Shown one piece after another: positions 45,568 through 53,079 of a DNA stretch of 64,000 bases. The notes below the pieces were generated by a model. That model was not told the origin of the DNA. It saw nothing but the letters and a program-made list of their open reading frames with translations, and ran no database searches. Location: assembly GCF_003441595.1 (NCBI RefSeq), contig NZ_CP031848.1, forward strand, positions 1,550,001-1,614,000, written 5' to 3'. The translations under genes and the position numbers were made by a program. The DNA comes from Marinobacter sp. Arc7-DN-1. Its GTDB lineage: Bacteria; Pseudomonadota; Gammaproteobacteria; Pseudomonadales; Oleiphilaceae. Within the stretch, counting starts at the first letter, position 1, and each line of letters opens with the position of its first letter.

Positions 45568-45960
45568 AACTTTCCGAGAAGTTTACACCTGGCGGCATTG
45601 GGCTCGGGGTGGTGCTCGCATCCATGCTCGCAAAGACCCTGGCCGCCCAGGACTTTATCCTTGGTGAAAACCATCGGCAGGTGGTACTAAAGCTGGTTTC
45701 CACCGGAGCCTTCGCTGGCGACAACAGCCAGCGTTATGGTCGCTGTCATGGCCTTATTGGCGGCGTTTTCGGCCTTGTCCGGTGTTATTTCCGATCCGGT
45801 TCAGGCGGCGGTCGGCTTGCATCGTCGGCGCCTGCACAAGCTACTGAATCACCTGCAGCGGGACGTTACACGCAGCACCCAAAGCAGCTTTCGCCCGAAA
45901 GACCAGTTTGTGGCGCGGATTCTGGACATGTTCGACATGATCAAGTCGGGTTTACTTTAG
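45568..45960 (+). pseudogene. Copied 3' third of the DUF6635-like gene (copy 3)
   Basis: Matches 24790-25173 (A-S-M-L-A-K-T-L-A-A, S-V-M-V-A-V-M-A-L-L-A-A-F) with small indels near 45670-45690 that break the frame; the last ~74 codons are open again. Ends with the same TTTACTTTAG as copy 2, unlike the parent. Confidence 0.85.
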
Positions 45961-45973
45961 TTAACGGAGTTTT

Positions 45974-46198
45974 CTACAACCAAAACCACAACCAAAAGCC
46001 AGCAACCCCGAGAAGCAGCACTGCAAAATGGACAGCCAGGTTCTTCTGAGTCGTTGGGGCGGGCTTTTTGGGGAAACCGAAGTAATCCCCGCCAAACAGC
46101 CCCACGCCACAGCCTTCGCAGTAGTTTTTTGAGTACGAAACCCGCAGCGCAGATGGCTCAAACTTTTTCCGACAGCTGTAACAGCTAGGCTTAATCAT
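45974..46198 (-). CDS. Small zinc-ribbon membrane protein
   Basis: 74 residues. Two CxxC pairs (C-Y-S-C and C-E-G-C) form a zinc ribbon, followed by one transmembrane helix rich in Trp/Phe at the C-terminus. ATG 46198 marks the natural start; the open frame upstream is the copied DUF4399 leader. Confidence 0.65.
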   Translation of the reverse strand: MIKPSCYSCRKKFEPSALRVSYSKNYCEGCGVGLFGGDYFGFPKKPAPTTQKNLAVHFAVLLLGVAGFWLWFWL

Positions 46199-46227
46199 TT
46201 CCGGCCCCAGGCAAAACGAGATTTGAT

Positions 46228-46300
46228 AAAAATGACTGGCGCGATCAACAGAGCTGAAAATAAGGTAATGTCGGCGAAATGAAGTATCGTTATCTGTTGC
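46228..46300 (-). pseudogene. Copied and deleted DUF4399 gene start
   Basis: Matches 39848-39963 with an internal block of about 50 bp missing; includes part of the signal peptide coding sequence (minus strand) and the leader. Confidence 0.7.
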
Positions 46301-46332
46301 TTCAACCAGACCCAACCGGGCAGAAACTCAGA

Positions 46333-46355
46333 AAATGAATCTGTCCCGGCTTTTC
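46333..46355 (+). repeat. REP-type motif
   Basis: AAATGAATCTGTCCCGGCTT then TTC, 24 bp from the end of the chimeric gene at 46379. Confidence 0.75.
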
Positions 46356-46378
46356 GATAAATGACCAGTATTAGTTCG

Positions 46379-47275
46379 CTATCTTTTACTCCTCCTGCGG
46401 AAAGCGATAACGGCCAAGCTGAACCCGAACAGCAGGAATGTTGGAGGCTCAGGTACTGAAACCGTTGCAGTTGCAAGTGCCATGATTTGTGCTGCACTCA
46501 ATGGCGCATCATAGACTCGGACGTCGTCCAGCAAACCTTGGAAATATTCCGTTCCATAAGTCTTCCCTAATGAGAAATCTGACCCAAAGACATTGAGATC
46601 CGGCACAACCTTTGACCCGACAAGTAAACCATCATAAAAAATGTGTTTAGTCGACGTTGCTGAATCATAGGTCGCCGCTACGTGATGCCACATGCCATCT
46701 AACAATGACGGAGCGTGAGCGAAGTCGATATCGTACTCCCCGCTCCAACCATAGTGCGTTAACGTTTCATTAGTCCCAGTACGAAAAGCATTGACCTGAC
46801 CGGCTGAACCATAATTACCCCAGCCGATAACTCCCCCTCGACCAGAGCTTGTCTTTCCCTTGAGCAGTGAACTGAACGCTTTCGAAAAGCTGCGCTCAGC
46901 CAATCGATCCATCACCCGGCCAAGCAACGGCACCTGCACGTGCCCCTCGGAAATCCAGGTGACCCTCGTTCGCTCCCCCTCAGGCTGCAAAACAATCTCT
47001 CCCTTCGTGTGTTGAACGGAGAACGGACTCGATCTCTCGATGCGATAGTCCATCCTGCTTGGCCTCGCGAACTGCGTGATGCGCTCGGTCAGTTCAAGCC
47101 GGCCTGCTCCGATAATCCTCAGGGCGCCAGTGCCATTCTTTTCGTCTTTGCCCTCCTCAACCAACAGAGACTTGTCGACTCCGGGAAACCGATCGTAGCG
47201 GGCGTGATCGGAGAGGGCCTCAAAGATCGTGTCGATGTCCTTGGCAAGAACCCGCTCAACGTGAATGCGGAACAT
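46379..47275 (-). CDS. Chimeric SRPBCC - LamG - PEP-CTERM protein
   Basis: 298 residues. Residues 1-142 are an SRPBCC (polyketide cyclase-like) cytosolic protein (F-R-I-H-V-E-R-V-L, R-V-T-W-I-S-E-G-H-V). Residues 143-265 are a LamG/concanavalin-like sheet (M-W-H-H-V-A-A-T-Y-D, L-L-D-D-V-R-V-Y). The tail is a PEP-CTERM signal (VPEPPTF, hydrophobic, R-R-R-S-K-R). There is no signal peptide, so export and exosortase processing cannot occur normally. GAGGAG before the ATG belongs to the SRPBCC part. An in-frame recombination product. Confidence 0.8.
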   Translation of the reverse strand: MFRIHVERVLAKDIDTIFEALSDHARYDRFPGVDKSLLVEEGKDEKNGTGALRIIGAGRLELTERITQFARPSRMDYRIERSSPFSVQHTKGEIVLQPEGERTRVTWISEGHVQVPLLGRVMDRLAERSFSKAFSSLLKGKTSSGRGGVIGWGNYGSAGQVNAFRTGTNETLTHYGWSGEYDIDFAHAPSLLDGMWHHVAATYDSATSTKHIFYDGLLVGSKVVPDLNVFGSDFSLGKTYGTEYFQGLLDDVRVYDAPLSAAQIMALATATVSVPEPPTFLLFGFSLAVIAFRRRSKR

Positions 47276-47395
47276 AGTTACTCCTCAAAACCTTGGCTGA
47301 CCAACAAGATACGCTTACGCTTCTTCAATTGAATGGGTTTTCTTCGATTCTTTGATACGGTTTGAGACAGCTCGAGAAACTTCTGGAGGCATAAT

Positions 47396-47680
47396 TTGGC
47401 GAAATCCGACCGCTGGTCACAAAAGGTGACCGAATCCAGCGATGCCCTGACGCTGGAGCAGGGCGTATTCTCCCTCGAAGATCCGAGAGAGATCGCCCTG
47501 TCCCTGAAAAAGTCTGCTGAAGAAAGCACTCGGCGCAAATCGGACCCCTACCGGTCCGCCATGTCCATGCTGACGTTTTATATCAATCGTGCGGGGAAGC
47601 AACTCTCCGATGAGCAACAAGACCGTCTGGAGAGGGCGAAGGATGAGTTGAGAGCCCTGTTTGGCAGGGCTAAAAAATAA
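47396..47680 (+). CDS. DUF3175 protein
   Basis: 94 residues, full length. W-S-Q-K-V-T-E-S-S-D-A-L, L-E-D-P-R-E-I-A-L-S-L-K, S-A-M-S-M-L-T-F-Y-I-N-R-A-G-K: the DUF3175 pattern. TTG start with GGAGG six bases upstream. Basic, probably nucleic-acid binding; function unknown. A truncated copy lies at 20898. Confidence 0.88.
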   Translation: MAKSDRWSQKVTESSDALTLEQGVFSLEDPREIALSLKKSAEESTRRKSDPYRSAMSMLTFYINRAGKQLSDEQQDRLERAKDELRALFGRAKK

Positions 47681-47695
47681 ATCTGTCCCGGTTTT
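47676..47695 (+). repeat. REP-type motif
   Basis: AAATAAATCTGTCCCGGTTT, overlapping the DUF3175 stop codon and leading into the coiled-coil fragment. Confidence 0.85.
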
Positions 47696-47706
47696 GGTTT
47701 TCGCTG

Positions 47707-47838
47707 ATGGCAGAAAAAAAAGCGGCCGTGGAGAACAGGATTCGGGAACTGAAACAGGTCAGCATCCTGCTTGGCCGGGAACAACAACGGCTCGAAGAAA
47801 GCGCGGCAGCCCTACGCGAAAGCCAGCGCTGCAAATAA
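47707..47838 (+). pseudogene. Short coiled-coil fragment
   Basis: 43 codons (M-A-E-K-K-A-A-V-E-N-R-I-R-E-L-K), charged and heptad-like, bracketed by two REP-type motifs. Could be a piece of a larger helical protein. No ribosome site. Confidence 0.4.
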
Positions 47839-47863
47839 CGAGCTTCCTGTATCCGAAAAACAA

Positions 47864-47880
47864 CTCTGTCCCGGTTTTCA
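47864..47880 (+). repeat. REP-type motif
   Basis: CTCTGTCCCGGTTTTCA, 25 bp after the coiled-coil fragment; another protein-like scrap (A-L-V-N-A-Y-Q-E-L-V-W-A-S-G) follows. Confidence 0.7.
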
Positions 47881-48109
47881 ACATCAGAACGCCCTCGTCA
47901 ACGCCTACCAGGAACTTGTCTGGGCGTCGGGCTCGGAGTGCCAAAATACCCAATGCTTGTTTGTTTCGAGGATCGTAGGTCCCTGCCATCAGTTCAACGG
48001 TGTTTCTGTAGAGAGCGGGCTGGATACGTCATGTGAGATCTTTGACCGGGTGTAAAAATCGATAAAAACGGCTATAACCGAATAGACCAGTCGCTAGTGA
48101 GCCCAATCC

Positions 48110-49102
48110 ATGACCATCGACCGTGAACGCCTCGCCGCCCTTGCCGCGGAACCCCACTTTCACCGGGGCAGGTATCGAAACCTGGAGTCCGTGCCCCGCC
48201 ATGGCCTGGGGGATTTCCTGCGCTGGCAGCTGGCCCCCGGCCGACGTTTCCCGCAGGGTAAACGCTACACGCTGCTGCGTCCGGATGGCCACTTGCTGAT
48301 GAACCCGCCAGCAGAGCCACAACTGGCCTGGCTGGGGCATGCATCTTTCCTGTTCCAGTACCGGGGCCTGAACGTACTGACAGACCCAGTGTTGTCGGAC
48401 CGTGCCAGCCCTTTCCGATTGGTCGGGCCGAAACGGTTCACGCCACCCGCTCTGACGGTGGCGGAAATGCCGCCGATCCACCTGGTACTGATTTCCCACA
48501 ATCACTACGACCATCTCGACGAAGCAACGGTGCGCCAGTTGCACCGACGTTTCGGAGCTGACCTGTGCTTCTGTATTCCAATGGGACTTCGACGCTGGTT
48601 CGAGAAGCGCGGCATCCACAATCTGGTGGAACTGGACTGGTGGCAATCGACGCCCCTGGCCGGCAAAAACGAAGTGTTCTGCCTGCCAGCCCAGCACTTC
48701 AGCGGACGAACCGCCACCGATACCAACACCTCGCTCTGGTGTAGCTGGCTCCTCGAACTGGACGGCTTTCGGTTCTATTTCGGCGGTGATACCGGTTATG
48801 GTCGGGTGTTTCACAACATTGGCGAACTGCTTGCGCCCATTGATCTGGCTCTGCTACCCATCGGCGCCTACGACCCGCGCTGGTTCATGGCCCCGGTGCA
48901 CGTGGCACCGGAAGAGGCAGTCAAGATTCACCAGGATATTGGCGCCCGTCAGTCTGTAGCCATGCATTGGGGCACCTTCGTGCTGACCGACGAACCCATG
49001 GACGAGCCACCCCGGCGACTGCGGCTGGCGTTGGAGAGGCAAGGCATGAGTGAGTCGGAATTTCGGGTAATGCAGCACGGGGAAGTTTGGTCGCCGCAGT
49101 GA
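48110..49102 (+). CDS. MBL fold metallo-hydrolase (NAPE-PLD/UlaG-like)
   Basis: 330 residues. Zinc motif H130-N-H132-Y-D134-H135, preceded by W-L-G-H-A-S-F-L, and later G-G-D-T-G-Y and H-W-G-T-F. Typical of phospholipase-D-like or N-acyl-phosphatidylethanolamine-type hydrolases. Stop directly abuts the stop of the convergent cold-shock gene. Its leader is duplicated at 43958. Confidence 0.9.
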   Translation: MTIDRERLAALAAEPHFHRGRYRNLESVPRHGLGDFLRWQLAPGRRFPQGKRYTLLRPDGHLLMNPPAEPQLAWLGHASFLFQYRGLNVLTDPVLSDRASPFRLVGPKRFTPPALTVAEMPPIHLVLISHNHYDHLDEATVRQLHRRFGADLCFCIPMGLRRWFEKRGIHNLVELDWWQSTPLAGKNEVFCLPAQHFSGRTATDTNTSLWCSWLLELDGFRFYFGGDTGYGRVFHNIGELLAPIDLALLPIGAYDPRWFMAPVHVAPEEAVKIHQDIGARQSVAMHWGTFVLTDEPMDEPPRRLRLALERQGMSESEFRVMQHGEVWSPQ

Positions 49103-49306
49103 TTAACGGTACTGGAACCGCCCTGCCCTCAGCCGGCCCTGACCATCCCTCGTGATGCTGTAAGCCACCTTGCGATTAGAAACCGGCCGGCCCCGGCCTG
49201 CATAACTGCTGATATGAGCAAAGACCCGTTCACCACCGCCCTCCGGAGTAATGAAACCAAACCCCGTGGCGTCATTCCATGCAGTGAGTAACCCTTTCTG
49301 ATTCAA
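49103..49306 (-). CDS. Cold-shock-domain protein, possibly cut DUF1294 protein
   Basis: 67 residues. K-G-L-L-T-A-W-N-D-A-T-G-F-G-F-I-T-P, then E-R-V-F-A-H-I-S-S is the nucleic-acid-binding CSD core. The same domain opens CSD-DUF1294 membrane proteins, so the C-terminal membrane part may have been lost. No obvious extra partner. Confidence 0.75.
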   Translation of the reverse strand: MNQKGLLTAWNDATGFGFITPEGGGERVFAHISSYAGRGRPVSNRKVAYSITRDGQGRLRAGRFQYR

Positions 49307-49331
49307 TTCACTATCGCCTTTAGAGCCTTAT

Positions 49332-49355
49332 AGCAGCCTGTCGGACTTAAGGCTG
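49332..49355. repeat. REP-like palindrome, half copy
   Basis: 24 bases identical to the reverse complement of the palindrome at 10443-10476, then cut off 6 bp before a REP-type motif. Confidence 0.7.
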
Positions 49356-49360
49356 ATCTA

Positions 49361-49377
49361 CTGTGCCGGTTTTCCCC
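49361..49377 (+). repeat. REP-type motif, variant
   Basis: CTGTGCCGGTTTTCC, joined directly to a radD fragment. Confidence 0.6.
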
Positions 49378-49412
49378 TGCCAATAGTGCTTTTGATTGCG
49401 GGCAATGACGAA
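49377..49412 (-). pseudogene. radD 3' fragment
   Basis: Translates F-V-I-A-R-N-Q-K-H-Y-W-Q, matching the RadD C-terminus coded at 54731-54765. About 36 bp. Confidence 0.7.
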
Positions 49413-49425
49413 AGAATAGCCACCA

Positions 49426-49722
49426 CTAATCCAGAAGCCTTTCGGGTGCATCCATGTCCTCGTGCAACACACGAACAACGAGCACGTCCGGCTCAAGCAC
49501 TTGATAAAAAACAGCGTGATGCTCGACCTGCAATCTACGATACCCAGGGAGAACATGAGCATAGTTCGTGCCAAGTGACGGATGATTGATCAGCTGTTTC
49601 ATTCCTGTCTCCAACTGATCCAGGTATTTATCCGCCTGATCAACATCCCATTCTTCGCAGGTATATATCCAAATTCTGATGAGGTCTGATTCCGCCTTCG
49701 GTGTGATGTTCAGCTTGAGCAC
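49426..49722 (-). CDS. parE: ParE/RelE family toxin
   Basis: 98 residues. L-N-I-T-P-K-A-E-S-D-L-I-R-I-W-I-Y, P-G-Y-R-R-L-Q-V-E-H-H-A-V-F-Y, V-V-R-V-L-H-E-D-M-D: the ParE fold. GTG start overlaps the antitoxin TAG by one base. Gyrase poison by family. Confidence 0.92.
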   Translation of the reverse strand: MLKLNITPKAESDLIRIWIYTCEEWDVDQADKYLDQLETGMKQLINHPSLGTNYAHVLPGYRRLQVEHHAVFYQVLEPDVLVVRVLHEDMDAPERLLD

Positions 49723-49976
49723 TAATTAGCCGCCTTCATTCGCTTACGGCCAGCCGCCTTGATGGCGGATATATCAAGCGGCTTGGGTTTCCCGCTTGAC
49801 TCACCCTCAGCGAGGGCCTGCCTCAGCATGGCAAGACGTTCTTTGGCCTGCTGATCCCTTCGGATGAGATCGCGGATATACTCACTATCATTGCCAAAGT
49901 GACCGCTTTCAATTTGACCTTTCACCCAGTCGTCTTGTTGTTCAGTCAGCGTGATGGTTTTCCGGTGCATGCTCAT
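49722..49976 (-). CDS. parD: ParD-like antitoxin
   Basis: 84 residues. Ribbon-helix-helix N-terminus (H-R-K-T-I-T-L-T-E-Q-Q-D-D-W-V) and helix G-N-D-S-E-Y-I-R-D-L-I-R-R typical of the CC2985 family. AGGAAC before ATG 49976. Precedes and overlaps parE. Confidence 0.92.
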   Translation of the reverse strand: MSMHRKTITLTEQQDDWVKGQIESGHFGNDSEYIRDLIRRDQQAKERLAMLRQALAEGESSGKPKPLDISAIKAAGRKRMKAAN

Positions 49977-50165
49977 AGCTAGTGTTCCTAACACAACAGA
50001 AGTATGACAATATCATACCATTCCCTTGCGTCGAATCAATGCTCCACTTCTTGTCGCCCAACGCCCGCCATCACCGGTGACAAAACCAGAGCGAAGCGGA
50101 GGGTTTGGCATCCGGTGCATGGCTTTGATACTGTGGTGCCTGTTTCATAGGTCAAACGCACCGAT

Positions 50166-50789
50166 TTACCAACCGTCGTACCGTATTCCATTTTGCTGAA
50201 GAAAATCTCCCTCCCTTTCGAGGTAACTTTCCGTACGGCGAGTATAGTCCTCTCCTTCCTTTTTGTGATCGTAGGGTTTTGCTTGGTATCGCCCTACCTC
50301 GATCGCATTCTCCGCCCCGTTCATAATCCACACAACCACCGTGCCGCCCGGTGCCAGACCAAACGTAAGGTCGTTACGAGGCATTTCAAAGGTCTTGCCA
50401 TATCGCTCAAGTGGGGCGACTTCCTTCATTTTCTCTTCGATTTCCCGGGCATTCTCCAGTTTGATCAACGCTCGGTATGATTGCTGCTCGGCGAACGAAA
50501 ACCACTTGATGAGGACTAATCCCGGCATTGCCTGCCATTCCGCATTCCCTCCAGAGGGCGCTTTCCAGCAACAGGAGACGATGCCAATGGGTGCCCGCCA
50601 ACCGATTTCCCCCGACACAGATTCCAGGATAAAGGTCTCGACCCACGCATCGTAATGTTGGGGCACAACAACGGAGATGCTTCGGTAGGTGGAGTCGGGG
50701 CCATACGTTGGCCCTTCTGATTCACTATGATCTGAGCATCCCAGAAGCACCAGAGCACAGACGCTGACGGCGAGATTTTTAATACTCAT
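50166..50789 (-). CDS. DUF2931 lipoprotein
   Basis: 207 residues. Lipobox L15-L-G-C18. Body has G-I-V-S-C-C-W, I-K-W-F-S-F-A-E-Q and G-G-T-V-V-V-W of DUF2931. GGGGAG before ATG 50789. DUF2931 lipoproteins often sit beside secreted effectors; an immunity-like role is inferred from the effector-like fragment that overlaps its start by 11 bp. Confidence 0.8.
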   Translation of the reverse strand: MSIKNLAVSVCALVLLGCSDHSESEGPTYGPDSTYRSISVVVPQHYDAWVETFILESVSGEIGWRAPIGIVSCCWKAPSGGNAEWQAMPGLVLIKWFSFAEQQSYRALIKLENAREIEEKMKEVAPLERYGKTFEMPRNDLTFGLAPGGTVVVWIMNGAENAIEVGRYQAKPYDHKKEGEDYTRRTESYLEREGDFLQQNGIRYDGW

Positions 50790-51103
50790 GATACTCCCCT
50801 TCAATCCACGGCCCTTTGTTCGGATGGACGGCCCGTTTGCCATATTTGGCTGGTTTAAAGGGATAAAGCGGCCCAAGCTTCAAGTAATGATACGAATGGT
50901 GAATGTATCGTTGCTTCAGCAACGCTCTGGATTCTGGAGTCATCAGCAAGTTGCTGCCATGCCAGACGTGGGCGGCAAGATTTCTGGCAACAGTTATTAG
51001 TTCATCAGGCAGGGAGACCGATGAATCTTTTGGATCAATAACATCCAAAGGAACACCGGCATCCACCGCCAACTTATGCATCAGGTAGAGCGGAATACGC
51101 GCT
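50779..51103 (-). pseudogene. C-terminal fragment of a large protein (effector-like)
   Basis: About 107 residues: I-P-L-Y-L-M-H-K-L-A-V-D-A-G-V-P-L, then R-Y-I-H-H-S-Y-H-Y, resembling the tail of DUF2235/Tle-type phospholipase effectors. It begins at the REP-type motif at 51104 with no start codon of its own. Assignment is tentative. Confidence 0.5.
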
Positions 51104-51126
51104 AAAATAAATCTGTCCCGGTTTTC
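51104..51126 (+). repeat. REP-type motif
   Basis: AAAATAAATCTGTCCCGGTT plus TTC, exactly between the effector-like fragment and a radD fragment. Read on the minus strand it codes E-N-R-D-R-F-I, bridging the two in one open frame. Confidence 0.9.
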
Positions 51127-51160
51127 CCACACCTCCGGGTGATGCAGATTCACACGGTTG
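51127..51160 (-). pseudogene. radD internal fragment
   Basis: Codes (N)-L-H-H-P-E-V, matching RadD sequence coded at 55346-55377, with two or three mismatches. Confidence 0.75.
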
Positions 51161-51173
51161 CCATCTGACCTCC

Positions 51174-51662
51174 CTAACTGACCACCCGCTCTGCCAGCGT
51201 CTTCATGTCCAGCTCCTGACCTTCTTTGACCGTTTCCATCACAATGTAGCTGCGGGAGTCCTTTACCCCCGGCAACGCCAGAATGGTTTCACCGAGTAAC
51301 GCCCGGTACTGCTCGACATCGGCGACCCGGGCCTTAATCAGGTAATCGAAGTTACCGGACACCAAATGACACTCCTGCACTTGGGGCACGCTAATGGCGG
51401 CTTCTTTAAACCTGGCAAACACATCCGGACCAGTCCGGGTCAAGCTGATTTCCACAAAAACGGCGAGCCCCACGCCCAACTTGCGGGCATGGAGAATCGC
51501 TCGGTAATGCTTAATGTAGCCATCCCGCTCAAGCTTTCGGACCCTTTCCAGGCAAGGGGTGGGGCTCAGATTGACCCGGTTGGACAGTTCATGGTTGGTG
51601 ACCCGGGCATTACTCTGCAGTTCTTCCAGAATAGCCAAATCAATACGGTCCAGTCTTTTCAT
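51174..51662 (-). CDS. Lrp/AsnC family regulator of alanine catabolism
   Basis: 162 residues. N-terminal HTH (L-D-R-I-D-L-A-I-L-E-E-L-Q, V-N-L-S-P-T-P-C-L-E-R-V-R) and RAM domain (L-V-S-G-N-F-D-Y-L-I-K-A-R). Divergent from ald with a palindromic AT-rich control region between, the arrangement of BkdR/AldR-type activators. Confidence 0.92.
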   Translation of the reverse strand: MKRLDRIDLAILEELQSNARVTNHELSNRVNLSPTPCLERVRKLERDGYIKHYRAILHARKLGVGLAVFVEISLTRTGPDVFARFKEAAISVPQVQECHLVSGNFDYLIKARVADVEQYRALLGETILALPGVKDSRSYIVMETVKEGQELDMKTLAERVVS

Positions 51663-51712
51663 AAACAGCCGACCCCTACCTGTAAATTTCCAGAAAGCAG
51701 TTATTTATACTT

Positions 51713-51751
51713 AATTTATAAAAATTGCAGATGATTATATTTTTATAAATT
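51713..51751. promoter_or_regulatory. Lrp-type operator, 13-bp perfect inverted repeat
   Basis: AATTTATAAAAAT and ATTTTTATAAATT with a 13-bp spacer, midway in the lrp/ald divergent region. Confidence 0.7.
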
Positions 51752-51856
51752 ATTTATTCAGCACTTTATCCTGTCACGTCCTTATACAATTTTCAACTTC
51801 ACCGTGACTGACGACGGAAGGTCATGGACAAACGTTGCCTGAACAGGAGAGTGAGT

Positions 51857-52981
51857 ATGATTGTTGGCGTACCAACGGAGATTAAAAACAACGAATTCCG
51901 CGTTGGCCTGGGGCCAGAGGCGGTACACGAACTGGTGGCCCATGGCCATCAGGTTGTGGTGCAGGCCGACGCCGGCGCGGGTGTCGGTTTTACCGATGAG
52001 CAGTACCTGGCGGCAGGCGCCCGCCTTGCGGCATCGGCGGAAGAGGTATTCGAGCAGGCGGAACTGATCGTCAAAGTAAAAGAACCCCAGAGCAGCGAAC
52101 GGGCATTGTTGCGCCCCCACCACACGCTGTTTACCTACCTGCACCTGGCTCCGGATGTCGCGCAAACCAAGGAACTGCTTGAAGGCGGCGCTACCTGCAT
52201 CGCTTATGAGACGGTCACCGATGCCAACGGCGGGCTGCCACTATTGGCCCCCATGTCGGAAGTCGCCGGGCGCATGAGCATCCAGGCGGGCGCCCGGTGT
52301 CTGGAAAAGTCCCAGGCTGGCCGCGGGGTGCTGCTCGGCGGTGTACCTGGTGTCGAAGCAGCGACGGTCGTCATCATCGGTGGCGGTGTCGTCGGGTTTG
52401 CGGCCACGCAAATGGCGGTGGGCATGGGCGCCCGCGTACTGGTACTCGATAAGTCCATGGCCGTGTTGCGGCGTTTCGATGCGCTGTTCGGCAACAAGGT
52501 CCAGACACTGTTTTCCTGCGCCAAGACCGTTGAGCAATCGGTGCTGCAAGCCGATCTGGTGATTGGCGGGGTACTGATCCCCGGCGCGGCGGCACCAAAA
52601 CTGGTAACCCGTGACCTGATCTCAAGAATGCCACAGGGAGCGGCGGTGGTGGACGTTGCCATCGACCAGGGCGGCTGCTTCGAAACCTCCAGGCCTACCA
52701 CGCACGCGGAACCCACTTATCTCGTTGATGGGGTGGTCCACTACTGTGTTGCCAACATGCCTGGTGCGGTCGCGCGAACCTCCACTTACGCCCTGAACAA
52801 CGCCACCCTGCCCTACGTCCTGCAGATAGCCGACAAAGGTCCGCGCCAGGCGCTGGCAGACAACAGCCATCTGCGCCAGGGCCTGAACGTGGTTAACGGA
52901 ACACTGACCTGTCCATCCGTCGGTGTCGCCCAAGGTATCGACGCCATCACCCCGGAGCAGGGCCTGGAGCTTATGGCCTGA
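51857..52981 (+). CDS. ald: Alanine dehydrogenase
   Basis: 374 residues, full length. M-I-V-G-V-P-T-E-I-K start, K-V-K-E-P-Q in the active site, NAD motif V-V-I-I-G-G-G-V-V-G, and V-D-V-A-I-D-Q-G-G-C-F-E. Converts L-alanine to pyruvate and ammonia with NAD+. AGGAG before ATG 51857. Operon-like with the symporter after it. Confidence 0.96.
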   Translation: MIVGVPTEIKNNEFRVGLGPEAVHELVAHGHQVVVQADAGAGVGFTDEQYLAAGARLAASAEEVFEQAELIVKVKEPQSSERALLRPHHTLFTYLHLAPDVAQTKELLEGGATCIAYETVTDANGGLPLLAPMSEVAGRMSIQAGARCLEKSQAGRGVLLGGVPGVEAATVVIIGGGVVGFAATQMAVGMGARVLVLDKSMAVLRRFDALFGNKVQTLFSCAKTVEQSVLQADLVIGGVLIPGAAAPKLVTRDLISRMPQGAAVVDVAIDQGGCFETSRPTTHAEPTYLVDGVVHYCVANMPGAVARTSTYALNNATLPYVLQIADKGPRQALADNSHLRQGLNVVNGTLTCPSVGVAQGIDAITPEQGLELMA

Positions 52982-53079
52982 TCCTGCGGTCGTTGTTTAC
53001 GGCGATCCGCCAGCAATATTCTGAAACAGCAACAAAAACTTCCAGTTAACAACAACAAGACAAGAGAGGTGTATATAAG

